A DNA stretch of 30,270 nucleotides from a virus, in IMG/VR virus record IMGVR_UViG_3300048444_000224, positions 1 through 30,270 of that record. One strand, written 5' to 3'. The notes below the pieces were generated by a model. That model saw only the letters and a program-made list of their open reading frames with translations. It did no database searches and was not told where the DNA came from. Positions 22,762-29,166 of this stretch are shown piece after piece (positions within the stretch are counted from its first letter, which is position 1; each line of letters begins with the position of its first letter). Made by a program: the position numbers and the translations under genes.

Positions 22762-23078
22762 TTTACTCTCCTCGTTGCTGTTCTTAAAATCTCAACAATT
22801 TTTTTCATATGATGGGAATTATCTTTTACTCCAAAAGATGTACCTAACTCACCATCGATGTGTTCGGTACAATAATATGCGCCGCCGCCAAGTTTAATTG
22901 TGCCATGCTTATCACATCTTTTACCTTCGATAACTCTAGCACACTGTAAATCATACCAAATACCATCAATCTGTGTACCATATTTAAAAGGATTGCCGGT
23001 AACATGGCTTTTGTTTTTTGTCCAACCACATGAACACGAATCACCATATAGCTGTCTGTCACAATCAGGACAATTCAT
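22758..23078 (-). CDS. Zinc-finger protein next to the replication initiator
   Basis: This 106-residue protein begins MNCPDCDRQLYGDSCSCGW with two cysteine pairs, a common opening of small zinc proteins following the initiator gene in phages. A second zinc-like region has CARVIEGKRCDKHG and YYCTEH. The rest is charged and helical. It overlaps the initiator stop by 4 nt (ATGA), implying coupled synthesis. It may assist helicase loading or origin melting; that is inference. Confidence 0.68.
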   Translation of the reverse strand: MNCPDCDRQLYGDSCSCGWTKNKSHVTGNPFKYGTQIDGIWYDLQCARVIEGKRCDKHGTIKLGGGAYYCTEHIDGELGTSFGVKDNSHHMKKIVEILRTATRRVK

Positions 23079-23866
23079 TTGCTCACCTCCTTTAACTCAC
23101 CAAGATATTGTTCAAAGTTCTTTTTGCCAAATAAAGTAGCTGGTCTTATATAAACACTCATTTTTTCATTACTTGACCACTCCCTGTTCTTTTTAGCAAT
23201 AACTGATTTAATATCTGCTTTATCATAACCTTGCTTTAATAATCCTTTAACTAAATCAAAATTTTTTGTTGGTTTTCCGTTAGGGGTAAATATTGGAAAA
23301 TGTCTGTTTGCTTTCTCATTCAAGAAAATTAAAATCTCTTTAACATCTTCACTTTTAATAATAGGTTTTGCTTTAGCTAAACTATAGTTTTTCTTATTAT
23401 CTATATCTATATCAGTATCTATATCTATACGGTTCAAGCCTGTCTCAAGAGTGTCTTGAGTATGGCTTAAGCCCGTCTTCTTTTCTTTTAAGTTATTGAT
23501 TTTATTAAGTTCATCATCTAACTGAAAAGGGCTAACAGGATAAAGTCTTTTGAAAAACCTAACCCTTTGACGATGGTTTGGTATATGAAGATAATCTTTT
23601 TCTTCACTTGAATTGTCAGTTGCTTTATACATCCTAATTAATTGTTTCTCAACTAATTGCTCTAATATTGATGTTGCTTTTTCAATTGAAGTGACGCCAT
23701 CAAAATCTCGCCATAATCTAAATAATTTAAAAATATTACCTTCTAAATTACCTAAATCATCTTGCTCACTAATTAATCTAATAAAACAAAGCCTAACAGT
23801 GTCAGAACCCAAACTGTTAAATTTTTCGCTGTCCCAAATCCCTGGTCGTAACATTCTTGTTGCCAT
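23075..23866 (-). CDS. Replication initiator, lambda-O-like organisation
   Basis: The 263-residue protein has an N-terminal winged-helix-like part (residues 5-100: RPGIWDSEKFNSLGSDTVRL, LEGNIFKLFRLWRDFDG), a low-complexity linker near 145-155 with repeated Asp-Ile (RIDIDTDIDIDN), and a C-terminal domain with ILIFLNEKANRHF, NFDLVKGLLKQGYDKADIKSVIAKK, EWSSNEKMSVYIRPATLFGK and FEQYL. This is the Phg_2220_C pattern of phage replisome organisers. The repeat DNA inside the linker resembles an internal origin. An AGAAAGGATATATTATG ribosome binding site precedes it and is complementary to candidate RNA-A. Confidence 0.8.
   Translation of the reverse strand: MATRMLRPGIWDSEKFNSLGSDTVRLCFIRLISEQDDLGNLEGNIFKLFRLWRDFDGVTSIEKATSILEQLVEKQLIRMYKATDNSSEEKDYLHIPNHRQRVRFFKRLYPVSPFQLDDELNKINNLKEKKTGLSHTQDTLETGLNRIDIDTDIDIDNKKNYSLAKAKPIIKSEDVKEILIFLNEKANRHFPIFTPNGKPTKNFDLVKGLLKQGYDKADIKSVIAKKNREWSSNEKMSVYIRPATLFGKKNFEQYLGELKEVSK
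23399..23473 (-). other. Candidate replication origin inside the initiator gene
   Basis: Two copies of ATCTATATCTATA (23399-23411 and 23417-23429) form A+T-rich direct repeats. They are followed by a perfect inverted repeat CTCAAGA-GTG-TCTTGAG (23444-23460) flanked by AAGCC and GGCTT that extend the stem, and by the perfect palindrome GGCTTAAGCC (23464-23473). Lambda and relatives place ori in the linker of gene O in just this way. The DNA encodes the disordered Asp/Ile linker, so sequence freedom is expected. Inferred, not proven. Confidence 0.5.
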
Positions 23867-23868
23867 AA

Positions 23869-23883
23869 TATATCCTTTCTAAA
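23869..23883 (-). promoter_or_regulatory. Initiator ribosome binding site complementary to RNA-A
   Basis: The minus strand bases 23883-23869 read TTTAGAAAGGATATA and cover positions -17 to -3 before ATG 23866. The same 15 nt occur on the plus strand at 20205-20219, so the predicted minus-strand RNA-A is their exact complement and would occlude the ribosome binding site. The upstream A+T tract also offers a weak TATAAT. Confidence 0.6.
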
Positions 23884-23896
23884 ATTATATTATATA

Positions 23897-24151
23897 TTAA
23901 AACGGTACGTCATCCTCCATCTCTTCCACTGACTTTGGCTCAGACTTTTTGCTATATTTTTTCATTTCTTTTTGATCAGTAAATTTTAATGATAAATTTT
24001 TCCCATTATCCCAGATTGCTACTTGAAACATTTTACCGTCAACTTTAGAAACACCTGAAAACTCAGGTTGCTTATCATTGCTTTTATTCATGTTTTTCCA
24101 AACTGTTCCACAGTTGTTTTTGTCTTTATAATATTCATCATAATTACTCAT
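23897..24151 (-). CDS. SSB-like single-stranded-DNA-binding protein
   Basis: The 84-residue protein ends EEMEDDVPF, the acidic DDxPF tip used by bacterial and phage SSBs to recruit partners. Its core (NNCGTVWKNMNKSNDKQPEFSG, VDGKMFQVAIWDNGKNLSLKF) looks like a small OB-like or DUF736-like beta domain found in phage replication cassettes. It is half the usual SSB length. It overlaps the exonuclease gene at an ATGA junction and sits with recombinase, exonuclease and initiator. OB-fold assignment needs structure prediction. Confidence 0.65.
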   Translation of the reverse strand: MSNYDEYYKDKNNCGTVWKNMNKSNDKQPEFSGVSKVDGKMFQVAIWDNGKNLSLKFTDQKEMKKYSKKSEPKSVEEMEDDVPF

Positions 24152-24699
24152 TTTTTTCTCCTATATGGTGGTTTAGTATTTGTTTTGACGTATTGCCAAA
24201 ACTCTTCTAATAATGGAAACATATTGTTCCAATAATCTTTATCTCTGTTAATTAAAATTATATTATGACCATCTTCATTTATGCTCACAAAATAACATTT
24301 ATCAACATTACAAATTTCCATCTGACCCTGTATTTGCGGCACATAATAATCAGGAACGGTTTGATGGATTACTCTTGGTGATTTTATTTCAATCACATAC
24401 TCATCACCAATAATTCCATCAGGACTTGCGCCTAACCAATCATAATCATCATGTATTTTAAAGCCAATTTGTTCTGCAATTAAACCTGTTTCAACCTCTA
24501 AAGCATCAATACCTGATTGTTCAAGGTCAATGCCACGTTGCATATCTTGATTAATTGGTTCATCTTCAGCTTTGCCGGTTTTTTGTTCCCATAATTTTTG
24601 CCGGGATTTAAATTTATTCCAACCACAAGCCGCCGCAAAATCAGATGCGGTTAGTCGATTCTTACGAATCTCAAACCATTCCTCACTTCTTTGTTGCAT
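24148..24699 (-). CDS. YqaJ-family exonuclease (lambda Exo-like)
   Basis: This 183-residue nuclease degrades one strand of DNA ends to give the recombinase its single-stranded substrate. Motifs: QRSEEWFEIRKNRLTASDF at the start, RGIDLE (Glu60), SPDGI (Asp94), EIK (Glu104-Lys106) and QIQGQM (Gln122, Gln126), all intact for a PDDEXK enzyme of the YqaJ/RecB-like group. I start at ATG 24699, which has GAGG six bases upstream and gives the natural family N-terminus; GTG 24711 is open too. It overlaps the recombinase gene. Confidence 0.88.
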   Translation of the reverse strand: MQQRSEEWFEIRKNRLTASDFAAACGWNKFKSRQKLWEQKTGKAEDEPINQDMQRGIDLEQSGIDALEVETGLIAEQIGFKIHDDYDWLGASPDGIIGDEYVIEIKSPRVIHQTVPDYYVPQIQGQMEICNVDKCYFVSINEDGHNIILINRDKDYWNNMFPLLEEFWQYVKTNTKPPYRRKK

Positions 24700-25324
24700 C
24701 AGTATCCTCACTTTGATTTAATTGCTGTTTTTTATTATTTTTAAATGTTATGGCAATGTTTCTCTCTTCAACCGATAAACTTTCCCATACAGATTTTAAT
24801 TCCTCAAGCGATTTACATTTATTGATTTTGCGCTCAATTTCAGGATTAGGCGGCAAGTCTTCGCCAGTATAAATATACAAACCTATCCCATGTAAACTAA
24901 TTGCTTTTGCTTTACACCTTTGCAGTGCTGTATTGAGTTGAAAAGAGTCAAAATCTGCTATAGGTTTATTTTTGTAGTCCATAACAGGTAGGTGTGCTGT
25001 TTTAGTCTTACCAAAGGCGGTTACACTTACATAGACCAACGCAGTGCCATTATCTAATTTTTTAAAAGGCAATGTTTCAGTTATCAAATAAGAGTTGCTC
25101 TTGCCCTCTAAAATGCGTTTATTTTCAAACTCGTGATGTTGGTATGTTGCATTTGGGTCTAACTGTAGTAAGATGTCATAAGCATTAGCCCAAGACAAAT
25201 AACTTAAGTTGCCCTTTTTTTCAACCGCATGGTTAACATTAATAGTGCGTAAATAACTAAATTCACCTGAATCAGCTTTTACCTCGTTTTGAACCTCTAA
25301 TGATTTTTCTTTCATTTTTCCCAT
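24683..25324 (-). CDS. Single-strand annealing recombinase, Sak/DUF1071-like
   Basis: The 213-residue product has the DUF1071 pattern: GNLSYLSWANAYDILLQLDP near residues 38-57, VYVSVTAFGKTKTAHLPVMDYKNKPI in the middle, and FQLNTALQRCKAKAISLHGIGLYIYTGEDL near 127-156. These mark the Rad52-like/ERF-like annealing proteins of phages. Paired with YqaJ it forms a two-component recombination system. The remaining 55 residues are charged and helical. The start at 25324 follows a GGAG ribosome binding site. Confidence 0.82.
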   Translation of the reverse strand: MGKMKEKSLEVQNEVKADSGEFSYLRTINVNHAVEKKGNLSYLSWANAYDILLQLDPNATYQHHEFENKRILEGKSNSYLITETLPFKKLDNGTALVYVSVTAFGKTKTAHLPVMDYKNKPIADFDSFQLNTALQRCKAKAISLHGIGLYIYTGEDLPPNPEIERKINKCKSLEELKSVWESLSVEERNIAITFKNNKKQQLNQSEDTDATKK

Positions 25325-25481
25325 ATTTATCTCCGTTAATATTATTAATTAAATCTTTTATATAAATACCTCTTTTTTTTAAATACATTATTGCTTTTTT
25401 TCTTTTATTTTCCAAATAATTGTCAAGATAGGCTTTACTGTTTTTCAAATTCGTACTCGTAGAATTGCTTTGCCGCCTCAT
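25272..25481 (-). CDS. Possible small basic protein between membrane protein and recombinase
   Basis: The ORF fills the gap between neighbours but overlaps both by about 50 nt. From ATG 25481 it would encode 69 residues with a helix (KAYLDNYLENKRKKAIMYLK) and a basic tail. A TTG at 25448 gives a shorter version starting near the upstream stop. There is no good ribosome binding site and nothing I recognise. It may instead be a spacer, so treat it as doubtful. Confidence 0.3.
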   Translation of the reverse strand: MRRQSNSTSTNLKNSKAYLDNYLENKRKKAIMYLKKRGIYIKDLINNINGDKYGKNERKIIRGSKRGKS

Positions 25482-25641
25482 ATTCTTGTTCTGAAAAATA
25501 GTCACAAATTTCCCGAATATTATTGACCACACTCAAAGCATCTCCTCTAATAATTATAAGTTTACTCTTTAAAAAAATTATATAACTTGTTAACATTATA
25601 ATACAAGTTAACATTATTAACAATAATATATTTTTAGCCAT
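25435..25641 (-). CDS. Small N-terminal-anchored membrane protein
   Basis: This 68-residue protein begins MAKNILLLIMLTCIIMLTSY, continues into IIFLK as a single transmembrane segment, and ends with an acidic cytoplasmic or periplasmic helix (EQEYEAAKQFYEYEFEKQ). It overlaps the ribbon-helix-helix gene by 8 nt. An unusual repeat of GTTAAC bases and a promoter-like element lie in its 5' coding region. It could be a superinfection or early membrane effector; nothing firm can be said. Confidence 0.55.
   Translation of the reverse strand: MAKNILLLIMLTCIIMLTSYIIFLKSKLIIIRGDALSVVNNIREICDYFSEQEYEAAKQFYEYEFEKQ
25595..25623 (-). promoter_or_regulatory. Possible internal promoter with GTTAAC half-sites
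   Basis: The minus strand has TTGTTA (25623-25618), 17 bp and TATAAT (25600-25595). Two GTTAAC hexamers, 18 bp apart, lie around the -10 region, and AACTTGT/ACAAGTT arms face each other. The bases also encode a transmembrane helix, so codon constraints could explain part of this. Upstream of the recombinase cassette. Confidence 0.35.
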
Positions 25642-25792
25642 TACCAGTTAATTCAGGCATCTTTTTACATGCTTTGATGCAATGAATAACCATGTCTTTA
25701 TAGCTTTTAAAATTATTATCAAGCATATATTGTTGAATAATTTTTTTTTCATCTAAATTAACTCTAAATGCTACAGTTTTTAATTTATCCAT
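25634..25792 (-). CDS. Ribbon-helix-helix (Arc/MetJ-like) small DNA-binding protein
   Basis: A 52-residue gene starts at ATG 25792 behind an AAGGAG ribosome binding site. Its product has a short strand (KTVAFRVNL) followed by two helices (DEKKIIQQYMLDNNFKSYKD and MVIHCIKACKKM), the classical ribbon-helix-helix layout in which the strand reads the major groove as a dimer. Size and charge fit a phage repressor. It lies after the AlpA-like gene downstream of the operator-bearing promoter at 26889-26923, so either gene could encode the operator-binding repressor. Confidence 0.7.
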   Translation of the reverse strand: MDKLKTVAFRVNLDEKKIIQQYMLDNNFKSYKDMVIHCIKACKKMPELTGNG

Positions 25793-25804
25793 TTTTAGTG
25801 CTCC

Positions 25805-26047
25805 TTACTTTTCTTTTCTAGCTTTTGACAACACATAATCATCAATTTCTTTCTTATCCCAAACAGTAACTCCTGCTGATAATTGAATTGGTTTAGGAAA
25901 GCTTTCTTCATTAGTACGCAGCCACCAGATTGTACTAGTGCCGCAACTCAAATATTTTGCTAGTTCTTTTGCTCTTAAGAAACGACCAAACCCATTACCA
26001 ATTTCCAACTCTCTTGATTCTTTATAGTTTAATGTTTCATCTATCAT
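25805..26047 (-). CDS. AlpA-like winged-helix regulator
   Basis: The 80-residue product carries the AlpA pattern: RFLRAKELAKYLSCGTSTIW (recognition helix), then SFPKPIQLSAGVTVWDKKEI and DDYVLSKARKEK. Members are excisionases or transcription regulators; with no integrase in the genome a transcription role is more likely. An AAAGGAGATAAAATG start region precedes it, one of three early ribosome binding sites complementary to candidate RNA-B. The neighbouring RHH gene is a second regulator. Confidence 0.8.
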   Translation of the reverse strand: MIDETLNYKESRELEIGNGFGRFLRAKELAKYLSCGTSTIWWLRTNEESFPKPIQLSAGVTVWDKKEIDDYVLSKARKEK

Positions 26048-26057
26048 TTTATCTCCT

Positions 26058-26360
26058 TTACTCGTTGTTAAATTTAAATGAGGAATAAATCTTTTTTAAC
26101 AATTCAATAATTAAAAATTTATCCGCCCATGTTCTTTTTTTGTGTTTATCCCAATTATCAAGTAACTGCCAATCAAATAAATGCGACCTGTCATTCCACC
26201 AATCATGCCCTAAAATATAAGTCTCATCATTATCAACACCGCAAACAGCGGCACTTAAATCAACAAAATAAATATTATTATTAATAACTTTATAAGCACA
26301 ATTTGTATCAGGATAAATTATATCTTTTTTATAAAATAATACATTCGTGGGGAACTTCAT
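26058..26360 (-). CDS. Hypothetical early protein
   Basis: The start is ATG 26360, with GGAG seven bases upstream; a TTG four codons earlier is less likely. The 100-residue product (MKFPTNVLFYKKDIIYPDTN ... ILGHDWWNDRSHLFDWQLLD) is Trp- and Asp-rich and mixed alpha/beta, with a WADKFLIIELLKKIY helix at the end. I recognise no family. It lies just after a small membrane protein gene within the early block. Confidence 0.62.
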   Translation of the reverse strand: MKFPTNVLFYKKDIIYPDTNCAYKVINNNIYFVDLSAAVCGVDNDETYILGHDWWNDRSHLFDWQLLDNWDKHKKRTWADKFLIIELLKKIYSSFKFNNE

Positions 26361-26361
26361 G

Positions 26362-26526
26362 TTATACTCCAAAACTTAAAATTACAGCAATAATAAACCA
26401 AAATGAAATAAGAAAACCTACAACACAAAGACCTCTTGAAACATAAAACAAAAAATTATTAATTATCTTTCTTCGTGAAGTAGGTTTATTTAATACTAAA
26501 TCTTTATAATCGTATTCGTATTTCAT
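26362..26526 (-). CDS. Small early membrane protein
   Basis: Starting at ATG 26526 behind GAGGAA, the gene encodes 54 residues: a charged N-terminus (MKYEYDYKDLVLNKPTSRRK) and one long hydrophobic segment (about residues 27-52, ending VILSFGV). This is the layout of a single-span inner-membrane protein with cytoplasmic head. Phage early membrane proteins often block superinfection or alter host physiology, but no motif shows which. Confidence 0.6.
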   Translation of the reverse strand: MKYEYDYKDLVLNKPTSRRKIINNFLFYVSRGLCVVGFLISFWFIIAVILSFGV

Positions 26527-26527
26527 A

Positions 26528-26857
26528 TTATTCCTCGTTAACAGCAATAACAATATCTTGCAATATTTCATCGCCAACATCATTATCTGAAACAACCAAA
26601 TAAATGTCGTCTTTTAATTTAGTAATATGAACATAAGATTCGTAAACACCATATTTAATATGCCATAAACCAAAGCCATCAATATCATTGTAACAATTAC
26701 CAAAAACATTAATTAACTGTTGATGTGATAATTTGATTTCTGCGCAATTTAAATCAGCAGTATCAGAAAAAATTATATTTTCGTCCTCATCATCAACAAA
26801 TTGTACAGAAAAATTAGAGCCTATTAATTGGTGTCTAAACTGTGTTTCTTGTAACAT
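26528..26857 (-). CDS. Hypothetical early protein
   Basis: The 109-residue acidic product (MLQETQFRHQLIGSNFSVQF ... YESYVHITKLKDDIYLVVSDND) is mostly strand with a DVGDEILQDIVIAVNEE end. No family is evident. It is the first gene after the second early promoter, with a leader A-run, then AAGGAGATAAAATG, making it the best match to the linker of candidate RNA-B. A host-takeover role is possible but unsupported. Confidence 0.62.
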   Translation of the reverse strand: MLQETQFRHQLIGSNFSVQFVDDEDENIIFSDTADLNCAEIKLSHQQLINVFGNCYNDIDGFGLWHIKYGVYESYVHITKLKDDIYLVVSDNDVGDEILQDIVIAVNEE

Positions 26858-26888
26858 TTTATCTCCTTTTTTTTTAAATTATATAAAT

Positions 26889-26923
26889 ATTATATATTAA
26901 TATGTTATAAATGTAAACATATT
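26889..26923 (-). promoter_or_regulatory. Early promoter PE2 with palindromic operator
   Basis: Minus strand: TTTACA (26917-26912), 17 bp, TATAAT (26894-26889). The plus-strand AATATGTT (26899-26906) and AACATATT (26916-26923) arms form an 8-bp inverted repeat with 9-bp spacer that covers the -35 and spacer. The 27 bases 26899-26925 are identical to those at 27891-27917 in promoter PE1. Confidence 0.82.
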
Positions 26924-26925
26924 TA

Positions 26926-27267
26926 TCAAAGCATTTCATATTTAAGTGCGTAACAATCTTTAAAAATTTTAAAACTTACATCAGAGATAACTTTGAACCC
27001 CATATCCATGCCGCAACCTTCGATATATAACCCTCTAGGCGGCTCAGTTTCGTTAATATTAACCCGTTCCTGTAATAACTGAGCAAATTGATAAGTCAAA
27101 TAATACTTAATTGTGTGGTGATGTGGGTCAGGCTCAAACTTATAAAAATCGATATACCGGGCTGTTCCATCTTCTAACACATAATTAACATGATAATAAA
27201 TTCTGTCACCTTTGTTTAAAATTTCAGTTAATTCTTTTTTTGCTTTAAGTTTAAAGTTTTCATTCAT
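26926..27267 (-). CDS. Hypothetical protein with CGMDMGF motif
   Basis: The 113-residue product has a charged N-terminus, a KFEPDPHHHTIKYYLTYQFA segment, and GLYIEGCGMDMGFKVISDVS. The GxGMDMGF signature recurs in small proteins of marine phages and I know of no assigned function. Its start has AAAAAGGAGATAAAATG, one of the sites complementary to candidate RNA-B. It is the last gene read from PE1 before PE2 restarts transcription. Confidence 0.68.
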   Translation of the reverse strand: MNENFKLKAKKELTEILNKGDRIYYHVNYVLEDGTARYIDFYKFEPDPHHHTIKYYLTYQFAQLLQERVNINETEPPRGLYIEGCGMDMGFKVISDVSFKIFKDCYALKYEML

Positions 27268-27279
27268 TTTATCTCCTTT

Positions 27280-27555
27280 TTAAAACACTTCTGTTCTTAC
27301 GGTAACATCTTCTAGCATATCAAAATTTATCGACATGCCATGTTTGTTTCCGTCTTTTTCAATCTCAATGTCAAATCCCTCATCATCAATCCAAAGCCCG
27401 GTTATTTTTGCATAAATAAAGTGCATTTCCGCATCCGGGTCATATTGCATCCAATCATTAAAACACTCTTCAAATGAAAATATTGCTACCTCGTCTCCTG
27501 TTTTTAGTTTTTTTGATGTGAACCCATATTTTTCTACATTAACAATTCTTTCCAT
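27280..27555 (-). CDS. Hypothetical early protein
   Basis: This 91-residue protein is acidic and strand-rich (VEKYGFTSKKLKTGDEVAIF, MHFIYAKITGLWIDDEGFDI, SINFDMLEDVTVRT), with an SH3-like strand order near the N-terminus. I recognise no family and see no catalytic site. It is the second gene of the early block, where phages encode host-takeover factors, but the sequence alone gives no function. Confidence 0.6.
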   Translation of the reverse strand: MERIVNVEKYGFTSKKLKTGDEVAIFSFEECFNDWMQYDPDAEMHFIYAKITGLWIDDEGFDIEIEKDGNKHGMSINFDMLEDVTVRTEVF

Positions 27556-27563
27556 ATCGCCTC

Positions 27564-27851
27564 CTATTTGATTGAAATTTCTGTATATGATGTTTTCTTT
27601 GTAATTGAATTTAAAAACCTTACTGTGGGCTTGTATTTGGCAATTAAAGCATTTTTATCGGTAGTTTTTCTAACCTTTTCGGTTAATGTTATAACACTAC
27701 CGTCTAAGCAAGTGATTTCGTTCAGATTTTTTGTTTTGCAATAAGTTTCTAAATCAAACCTTTTCTGATTCAATTTAATTTGCAATTTAGCCATTTGCTC
27801 TTTAACTTTTTTGTAATCGTCAGCTATTTTTTGTTTTGATATTTTGTGCAT
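27564..27851 (-). CDS. First gene of the early block; coiled-coil hypothetical
   Basis: The 95-residue product is basic, with an N-terminal coiled coil (KIADDYKKVKEQMAKLQIKL), a CxLDGSVITLTEKVRKTTDK middle and a C-terminal TKKTSYTEISIK. It is transcribed from PE1 with TTTAGAAAGGGAACAAAATG before the start, so its ribosome binding site shares ten bases with the RNA-A target. Being first suggests an immediate-early gene. Nothing specific can be assigned. Confidence 0.6.
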   Translation of the reverse strand: MHKISKQKIADDYKKVKEQMAKLQIKLNQKRFDLETYCKTKNLNEITCLDGSVITLTEKVRKTTDKNALIAKYKPTVRFLNSITKKTSYTEISIK

Positions 27852-27880
27852 TTTGTTCCCTTTCTAAATAATATATATAT

Positions 27881-27916
27881 ATTATATATAAATATGTTAT
27901 AAATGTAAACATATTT
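27881..27916 (-). promoter_or_regulatory. Early promoter PE1 with palindromic operator
   Basis: Minus strand: TTTACA (27909-27904), 17 bp, perfect TATAAT (27886-27881). A perfect 9-bp inverted repeat, AAATATGTT (27890-27898) and AACATATTT (27908-27916) on the plus strand with a 9-bp spacer, overlaps the -35 and spacer. A repressor bound here would block polymerase. The same 27 bp occurs at PE2. Confidence 0.85.
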
Positions 27917-27940
27917 AACAAAATATTTTTAAGGGAATTT

Positions 27941-28129
27941 TTAAAGCAGTTCTGACTGTTCCATAGTTAGGTCATCATCAGAACCAATCTCTCTCATAAA
28001 ATAACTACAGCCTGATGTGTGTACTTTTTTATCTATAACGCATAAAACCTTATCAGGTTCTAATTCTTTTTCAAATGATACGCAGTAGTAACATTTTATT
28101 TTAGGTAAATTCAAATTGTCTTGTTCCAT
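27941..28129 (-). CDS. Four-cysteine small protein after the endolysin
   Basis: I choose ATG 28129; a TTG three codons earlier is also possible. The 62-residue product has CYYC, VLC and SGC, four cysteines that could bind a metal, and an acidic end (EIGSDDDLTMEQSELL). It overlaps the endolysin by 29 nt. No family is recognised. It is the last gene of the late/lysis block before the early promoter. Confidence 0.55.
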   Translation of the reverse strand: MEQDNLNLPKIKCYYCVSFEKELEPDKVLCVIDKKVHTSGCSYFMREIGSDDDLTMEQSELL

Positions 28130-28544
28130 TGCTATCAATCGTTAAAAACATTTTTCTTGGTTTAGCATTTACTTCTGCTATAGATAAATGCACCCAATCG
28201 TCAAACTCACAAATACATTGGTCAACCAAGTCTGATAAGTATGAATCTTTAATTATTTGTACTATTTCTTTTATCTCTAAACCATGAATAAAAAAATCAC
28301 AAGCTAAACCTAACACATGACGACTTGTTGGCTTACTACCAATAGCACTATTTAATTTATTACACCTAAAACCACTTGTAATAATAATTGGTTTACCAAA
28401 TAGTTTTCTAACTTTTTCCATCTCACTAGCTAATCTTTTTAAATTAGCCAATTCTAACTCTGATGGGTTGTTATCTATGTTTAGACGTTTTGCTGTTTCA
28501 CTTCTAGTAAATTCTTGTAATTTAAAGTTATCCGATAACTTCAT
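28101..28544 (-). CDS. Endolysin, M15-type peptidase
   Basis: The 147-residue enzyme belongs to the M15 (VanY/M15_3-like) peptidases that cut cell-wall peptide bridges. It has TSGFRC (residues 56-61), SRHVLGLACDF with zinc ligands His76 and Asp83, and WVHL with His119, plus the nearby acidic Glu113. All are intact. No signal peptide is seen, so it should need a holin to leave the cell. It overlaps the holin gene at an ATGA junction. Confidence 0.86.
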   Translation of the reverse strand: MKLSDNFKLQEFTRSETAKRLNIDNNPSELELANLKRLASEMEKVRKLFGKPIIITSGFRCNKLNSAIGSKPTSRHVLGLACDFFIHGLEIKEIVQIIKDSYLSDLVDQCICEFDDWVHLSIAEVNAKPRKMFLTIDSNGTRQFEFT

Positions 28545-29059
28545 TTTTTATCCTTTATAAAATCATTCTTTTGTTTTGAACCTGAACTACTACCAAAGTA
28601 GTAAGCGACGACAGTTGATGCAGTTCCTCCAAGCCAACCGATTGCTACATTGACTAGACCTATGTCTGCATGAGGACTTGGGAAAAAAGTTACAGCACCT
28701 ATGTAACCAAAAAAAGCTGTCATGGTTAATATTGCTAAAACTGTAGGTGTATGGTCACCTAGTGCCATTTGTCTTTTTCTAGCACTATCTCTATCGTCAG
28801 CATGTATCTTTTCTACATCAATCTCTAACTCTTTCATTTGTATTTTAAACGCCTCATCTGACTTTTTTAACGCTGAAAGTTGAGCAGGAGTTGCTAGTTC
28901 TAATGCAGTTGATATTTCTTTATCTGTACCATTTTCTTTACCTAATAATGCTTGTGATACAACTCTACCAGCCATACCACCGATGGGTCCACCAAGTGCT
29001 GTGCCAAGTGTTGGTGCTACAGCAGTTAATATTGACTTTGCTTTTTGTAGTATTTCCAT
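28541..29059 (-). CDS. Holin-type membrane protein
   Basis: This 172-residue protein has a Gly/Ala-rich N-terminus (LGTALGGPIGGMAGRVVSQA), a charged helical middle, and two C-terminal transmembrane segments (about residues 105-126 and 134-156) ending in a basic tail. I recognise this layout from marine phage holin-like proteins next to M15 endolysins. It precedes the endolysin at an ATGA overlap and has an AAGGAG ribosome binding site. Pore formation is inferred. Confidence 0.75.
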   Translation of the reverse strand: MEILQKAKSILTAVAPTLGTALGGPIGGMAGRVVSQALLGKENGTDKEISTALELATPAQLSALKKSDEAFKIQMKELEIDVEKIHADDRDSARKRQMALGDHTPTVLAILTMTAFFGYIGAVTFFPSPHADIGLVNVAIGWLGGTASTVVAYYFGSSSGSKQKNDFIKDKK

Positions 29060-29166
29060 TATATCTCCTTACATTTCCAAAGAACTTCTAACCATAATAT
29101 TACTGTAAAAGAAACAAAACAACATAGTAAAAAAAATAAAATCATTAAAAATATTTCTTTATCCAT
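29059..29166 (-). CDS. 35-residue membrane peptide in the lysis cassette
   Basis: The gene starts at ATG 29166 in a TAATG junction and stops in another TAATG junction with the holin. It encodes MDKEIFLMILFFLLCCFVSF and TVILWLEVLWKCKEI, one hydrophobic span with two adjacent cysteines and a short charged tail. The overlapping junctions support translation. It may act as a holin partner or antiholin. Confidence 0.5.
   Translation of the reverse strand: MDKEIFLMILFFLLCCFVSFTVILWLEVLWKCKEI

Noticed and set aside
26362-26595. 77-residue version of the small membrane protein
   Set aside because: The first codons overlap the previous gene. ATG 26526 has a good GAGGAA site right after the upstream stop.
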